This document shows positions 5,404 through 7,629 of a stretch of 7,629 nucleotides of DNA, in pieces (the first letter of the stretch is position 1; each line of letters begins with the position of its first letter). Source of the stretch: an uncultured Methylobacteriaceae bacterium (GTDB taxonomy: Bacteria > Pseudomonadota > Alphaproteobacteria > Rhizobiales > Beijerinckiaceae); assembly GCA_937872715.1 (NCBI GenBank), contig CALMTJ010000090.1, positions 1 to 7,629 of the forward strand. The letters run 5' to 3'. A program made the position numbers and the translations under genes. The notes under the pieces were generated by a model, which saw only the letters and a program-made list of their open reading frames with translations, made no database searches and was not told the origin of the DNA.

Positions 5404-5769
5404 CTACGCCGCGGAGCTCGCCTCCCCCGGCACCGCCCGGACATGCAGCTTGGAGCCGACCTCGACGATCGCCCGTATGGCCGGGATGACCTCCTCGCCG
5501 AGCCCGGTCAGCGTATATTCCACGCTGGGCGGGGTCGTCGCCAGCACGGCGCGGGAAAGGACGCGGCGTTCCTCGAGGTCCTTCAGCCGCGTGCTCAGCA
5601 CCTTCGCCGAGATCGCCGGCAGAGCACGGCGCAGCTCGGAGAAGCGGCGCGGCCCTTCGCTCAGGTTCCAGATGATCTCCGGCGTCCAGACGCCGCCCAG
5701 CAGGCTCATACAGGCCGACATCGGGCATCCGGGCGGCGGCGGCACCCGCCTTCTCAGCTTCAAAGCCAT
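5404..5769 (-). CDS. HxlR-family winged-helix transcriptional regulator
   Basis: The product has 121 residues, typical for the HxlR/YodB family of dimeric winged-helix regulators that respond to aldehydes, quinones, disulfide stress or related signals. GCPMSACMSLLGGVW at 14-28 is the family N-terminal block; FSELRRALPAISAKVLSTRL at 43-62 is the helix-turn-helix with recognition helix, DLEERRVLSR at 64-73 leads into the wing, and YTLTGLGEEVIPAI is at 85-98. C15 lies where redox-sensing members such as YodB carry their reactive cysteine, and a second cysteine (C20) is close by. ATG 5769 is chosen over GTG 5778 because GGAGG sits 8 nt before it and would be too close to the GTG. It is divergent from gst and probably regulates both. 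It converges on the permease with a 6-bp gap. Confidence 0.92.
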   Translation of the reverse strand: MALKLRRRVPPPPGCPMSACMSLLGGVWTPEIIWNLSEGPRRFSELRRALPAISAKVLSTRLKDLEERRVLSRAVLATTPPSVEYTLTGLGEEVIPAIRAIVEVGSKLHVRAVPGEASSAA

Positions 5770-5904
5770 TGCACTCACCTCCGAGCGAGCCTGGAACCTG
5801 GTTTCCCCGAGGATACCTCAAAACGCCGGTCACCGTAAGTTACCCGGTTTCCGCAGGTAACAACCTCGTCTATCTCTCCGGCACCGCAACCGGAGACCAT
5901 CCCT
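5770..5904. promoter_or_regulatory. divergent hxlR-type regulator / gst control region with candidate operators
   Basis: This 135-bp gap carries both promoters. Symmetric candidates are GTAAGTTAC at 5835-5843 (4-bp arms around one base) and GTTACC (5839-5844) with GGTAAC (5856-5861), an inverted pair 11 nt apart. AACCTGGTT at 5795-5803 is also symmetric. The stretch around GGTTTCC at 5800-5806 is repeated imperfectly around GGTTTCC at 5846-5852, in the same orientation with following AGG and CTC blocks, as if two regulator sites were present. I cannot place -35/-10 boxes with confidence. Confidence 0.5.
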
Positions 5905-6522
5905 TTGAAACTCTTCTACGCCCCCGGCGCCTGCTCGCTGTCCCCGCATATCGTGCTGCGCGAGCTCGGCCTGCCCGTCGCGCTCGAAGCCGTCGACCTC
6001 AAGACCAAGAAGACCGCGTCCGGCGCGGATTTCACGTCGGTCAACCCGAAGGGCTACGTCCCGGCACTGCAGCTCGACGATGGCGAGGTCCTGACGGAGG
6101 GCGCCGCCATCGTCCAGTACCTGGCGGACAAGTACGCGCCCGGCACCCTCGCGCCCGCTGCCGGCACGGTCGAGCGGGCGCGCGTGAACGGCCATCTCAA
6201 CTTCGTCGCGGCCGAGTTTCACAAGGCGTTCGGCCCGCTCTTCAACCCGGCGCTCACCCCGGAGGCGCGGGAGGCGGCGGTCGCGAATATCGGCCGCAAG
6301 GTCGATGTGGTCGATGCGGCGCTCGCCGATGGACGCCCCTACCTCACCGGCCCGGATTTCACCGTCGCGGACGCGTATCTCTTCGTCGTGCTGAGCTGGG
6401 CGGCGCCGTTCGGGGTCGATCTGTCCAGCCGGCCCCGCATCGTCGAGTTCAGCCGGCGGGTCGCTGCACGGGCGGCCGTCCAGGCCGCGATGGCGGCGGA
6501 GAAGCTGCAGAAGGCCGCGTGA
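5905..6522 (+). CDS. gstA: glutathione S-transferase, beta class (GstA-like)
   Basis: The 205-residue cytoplasmic enzyme is predicted to conjugate glutathione to electrophiles or to act as a glutathione-dependent redox enzyme. MKLFYAPGACSLSPH matches the start of bacterial beta-class enzymes such as E. coli GstA, including the active-site C10. NPKGYVPAL (47-55) holds the cis-proline P53, LTEGAAIVQYLAD (63-75) is the glutathione gamma-glutamyl binding loop with E65, H106 in EFHKAF is the second beta-class residue, and FTVADAYLF (152-160) is the C-terminal N-capping box. Length agrees with the class (about 200). The start is TTG at 5905, with GGAG at 5892-5895 nine bases before it; no in-frame ATG fits the fold better. 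It lies divergent from the HxlR regulator, a pairing that suggests induction by electrophile or redox stress. Confidence 0.93.
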   Translation: MKLFYAPGACSLSPHIVLRELGLPVALEAVDLKTKKTASGADFTSVNPKGYVPALQLDDGEVLTEGAAIVQYLADKYAPGTLAPAAGTVERARVNGHLNFVAAEFHKAFGPLFNPALTPEAREAAVANIGRKVDVVDAALADGRPYLTGPDFTVADAYLFVVLSWAAPFGVDLSSRPRIVEFSRRVAARAAVQAAMAAEKLQKAA

Positions 6523-6529
6523 CGCGGCG

Positions 6530-6560
6530 GTGGGCGGGGGCCGTCGCGGCAGCCGCCCAC
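6530..6560. terminator. strong hairpin between convergent gst and amidase genes
   Basis: GTGGGCGG (6530-6537) pairs with CCGCCCAC (6553-6560). Inside, after a GG/AG mismatch, GCCG (6540-6543) pairs with CGGC (6547-6550) round a 3-nt loop. It begins 8 bp after the gst stop and ends 14 bp before the amidase stop, so it can serve both genes. It lacks a T-run on either strand. Confidence 0.6.
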
Positions 6561-6573
6561 TCGGCCGTTCCGA

Positions 6574-7608
6574 TCAATAGGCCGGCCAGGGCCGCTGCAC
6601 GCCCCGCATGGCCTCGAAGGCGGCCGCCGCGGCCAGTACGCCGATGTCGTCGAAGCGGCGGCCCGCCATCTGGAGTCCGATCGGCAGGCCCGCTTCCGTG
6701 TAGCCCGCATTGATCGACGCCGCCGGCTGCTCGGAGAAATTGTACGGCACCGTGAAGCAGATGTGTTCGAACGGCCGCTCCGGATCGTTCGTCGGCGAGG
6801 CGAGCTCGGCCGGGTAGGCCGGGACCGGCGAGACCGGCGACAGCACGAGGTCGTAGGGCGCCGTCGCGGCCAAGGTCGCGTCCCGGATGATCGCCATCTG
6901 GCTCAGCCCGCCATAGACGGCCGCCCCCGACAGGTCCCGCCCGCCTTCCGCCCAGCGCAGGATGTAGGGCAGGATCCTCCCCCGCTCGTCGTCGCTCAGC
7001 GGCGCGATGTCCGCCCAGGCCCGCTGGCGCCAGAAGATGTCGAGCCCGTCCAGCATGGCCCGGGTGAGGAACGGCGCGACCGGCGCGACGATCGCGCCGG
7101 CGCTCTCGAGAAGCCGCGCGGCCGCCTCGATACAGGCCCGCACCTCGGCCAGGACCGCCATCCCGATCCCGGCATCGAGCTGCAGCCCGACCCTGACGCC
7201 CCTGAGATCGCACTGCGGGGCGGCCCAATCGAGATCGGCCGGCGGCAGGCTCATCCCGTCGCGGGCGTCGGGCCGCGACAGCTCGCGCATGGCGAGCGCG
7301 GCGTCGGCGACCGTGCGGGTCATCGGGCCGGCGACCCGGCCCCAATAGGGCGGATGGACCGGCACGCGGCCGAAGCTCGGCTTCAGGCCGAACACGCCGC
7401 ACCACCCCGCCGGCAGCCGGATGGAGCCGCCGATATCCGTCCCGACATGGAGCGGCCCGTACCCGGCGGCCGCGGCCGCGCCTGCTCCCGCCGAGGAACC
7501 GCCCGGGTTCTTCGAGAGGTCCCAGGGGTTGCGGGTGAGCGGGTGGAAGCTCGACAGCCCGGAGGAGAGCATGCCGTAATCCGTCATCCTGGCCAAGACC
7601 ACCATGCC
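6574..7608 (-). CDS. amidase signature family enzyme, 5'-truncated
   Basis: About 344 C-terminal residues are visible of an enzyme family that is usually 450-500 long and hydrolyses or transfers amides (amidases, GatA-like and AtzF-like proteins); the substrate is not evident. Numbering from the methionine at 7605, NPGGSSAGAG at 33-42 holds the cis-serine S37, and GTDIGGSIRLPA at 55-66 holds the nucleophile S61, 24 residues later as in the family. WCGVFGLKPSFGRVP follows. The catalytic lysine lies upstream, beyond the window. The methionine at 7605 is not a credible start: the visible part begins in the middle of the domain, at a point that normally follows the G-A/M-V-V-L-x-K strand. The reading frame is broken by TAA just upstream, inside a 22-bp inverted repeat, so the last 22 bases of the window are probably not true upstream sequence. 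It converges on gst. Confidence 0.88.
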   Translation of the reverse strand, partial: GMVVLARMTDYGMLSSGLSSFHPLTRNPWDLSKNPGGSSAGAGAAAAAGYGPLHVGTDIGGSIRLPAGWCGVFGLKPSFGRVPVHPPYWGRVAGPMTRTVADAALAMRELSRPDARDGMSLPPADLDWAAPQCDLRGVRVGLQLDAGIGMAVLAEVRACIEAAARLLESAGAIVAPVAPFLTRAMLDGLDIFWRQRAWADIAPLSDDERGRILPYILRWAEGGRDLSGAAVYGGLSQMAIIRDATLAATAPYDLVLSPVSPVPAYPAELASPTNDPERPFEHICFTVPYNFSEQPAASINAGYTEAGLPIGLQMAGRRFDDIGVLAAAAAFEAMRGVQRPWPAY

Positions 7609-7629
7609 GGATTACGGCATGCTCTCCTC
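7562..7629. repeat. perfect 22-bp inverted repeat ending exactly at the window edge
   Basis: Bases 7562-7583 are the exact reverse complement of 7608-7629, separated by 24 bp. The inner copy is ordinary amidase coding sequence (minus-strand peptide TDYGMLSS). The outer copy puts an in-frame TAA in the amidase frame and stops exactly at the last base. This pattern fits a fold-back chimera at a contig end better than a natural element. Confidence 0.8.

Noticed and set aside
5770..5778. GTG at 5778 as start of the HxlR regulator
   Set aside because: The GGAGG ribosome site directly abuts this codon, leaving no spacer; the ATG at 5769 has ideal 8-nt spacing.
7603..7605. ATG at 7605 as true amidase start
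   Set aside because: Starting here would omit the catalytic lysine and over 100 residues of the fold. The preceding stop comes only from the mirrored 22 bp at the window edge.

Overview
The window reads as a GC-rich (by eye well above 60%) alphaproteobacterial chromosome segment. A Rhizobiales/Methylobacterium-like source is my best guess, from the HemA-type 5-aminolevulinate synthase tail, GTG and TTG starts and codon use. This is inferred from protein style only, since no rRNA or other marker is present. I see no tRNA, rRNA, CRISPR array, IS transposase or integrase.

Layout: (1) 1-176, the 3' end of hemA, running into a convergent periplasmic substrate-binding protein of the NMT1/TauA type (193-1176, minus). 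(2) A 177-bp divergent control region with several palindromes. (3) 1354-5397, plus strand: a family-5 (peptide/nickel type) substrate-binding protein and two inner-membrane permeases of the DppB and DppC types. A complete type II toxin-antitoxin module (Phd/YefM-type antitoxin plus VapC-type PIN toxin, 2887-3560) sits between the binding protein and the permeases. No ATPase gene follows. (4) 5404-5904: an HxlR-type redox/stress regulator (minus) facing a beta-class glutathione S-transferase (5905-6522, plus) across a 135-bp repeat-containing control region. (5) A convergent amidase-signature enzyme (6574 to about 7608, minus) whose N-terminal part is missing at the right edge.

How the parts fit: the binding protein and two permeases form the import half of a DppABC-like transporter that must borrow ATPases from elsewhere. 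The toxin-antitoxin module lies exactly where these genes would normally be adjacent. It is bounded by a 10-bp inverted repeat (2850-2859 / 3571-3580) and a 7-bp direct repeat (2837-2843 / 3580-3586), so it looks like a discrete insertion that may now place the permeases under the autoregulated toxin-antitoxin promoter. HxlR probably controls its own gene and gst. The right edge ends in a perfect 22-bp inverted copy of sequence only 24 bp inside it, which puts a stop in the amidase frame. That is most easily read as a fold-back assembly artefact at a contig end.
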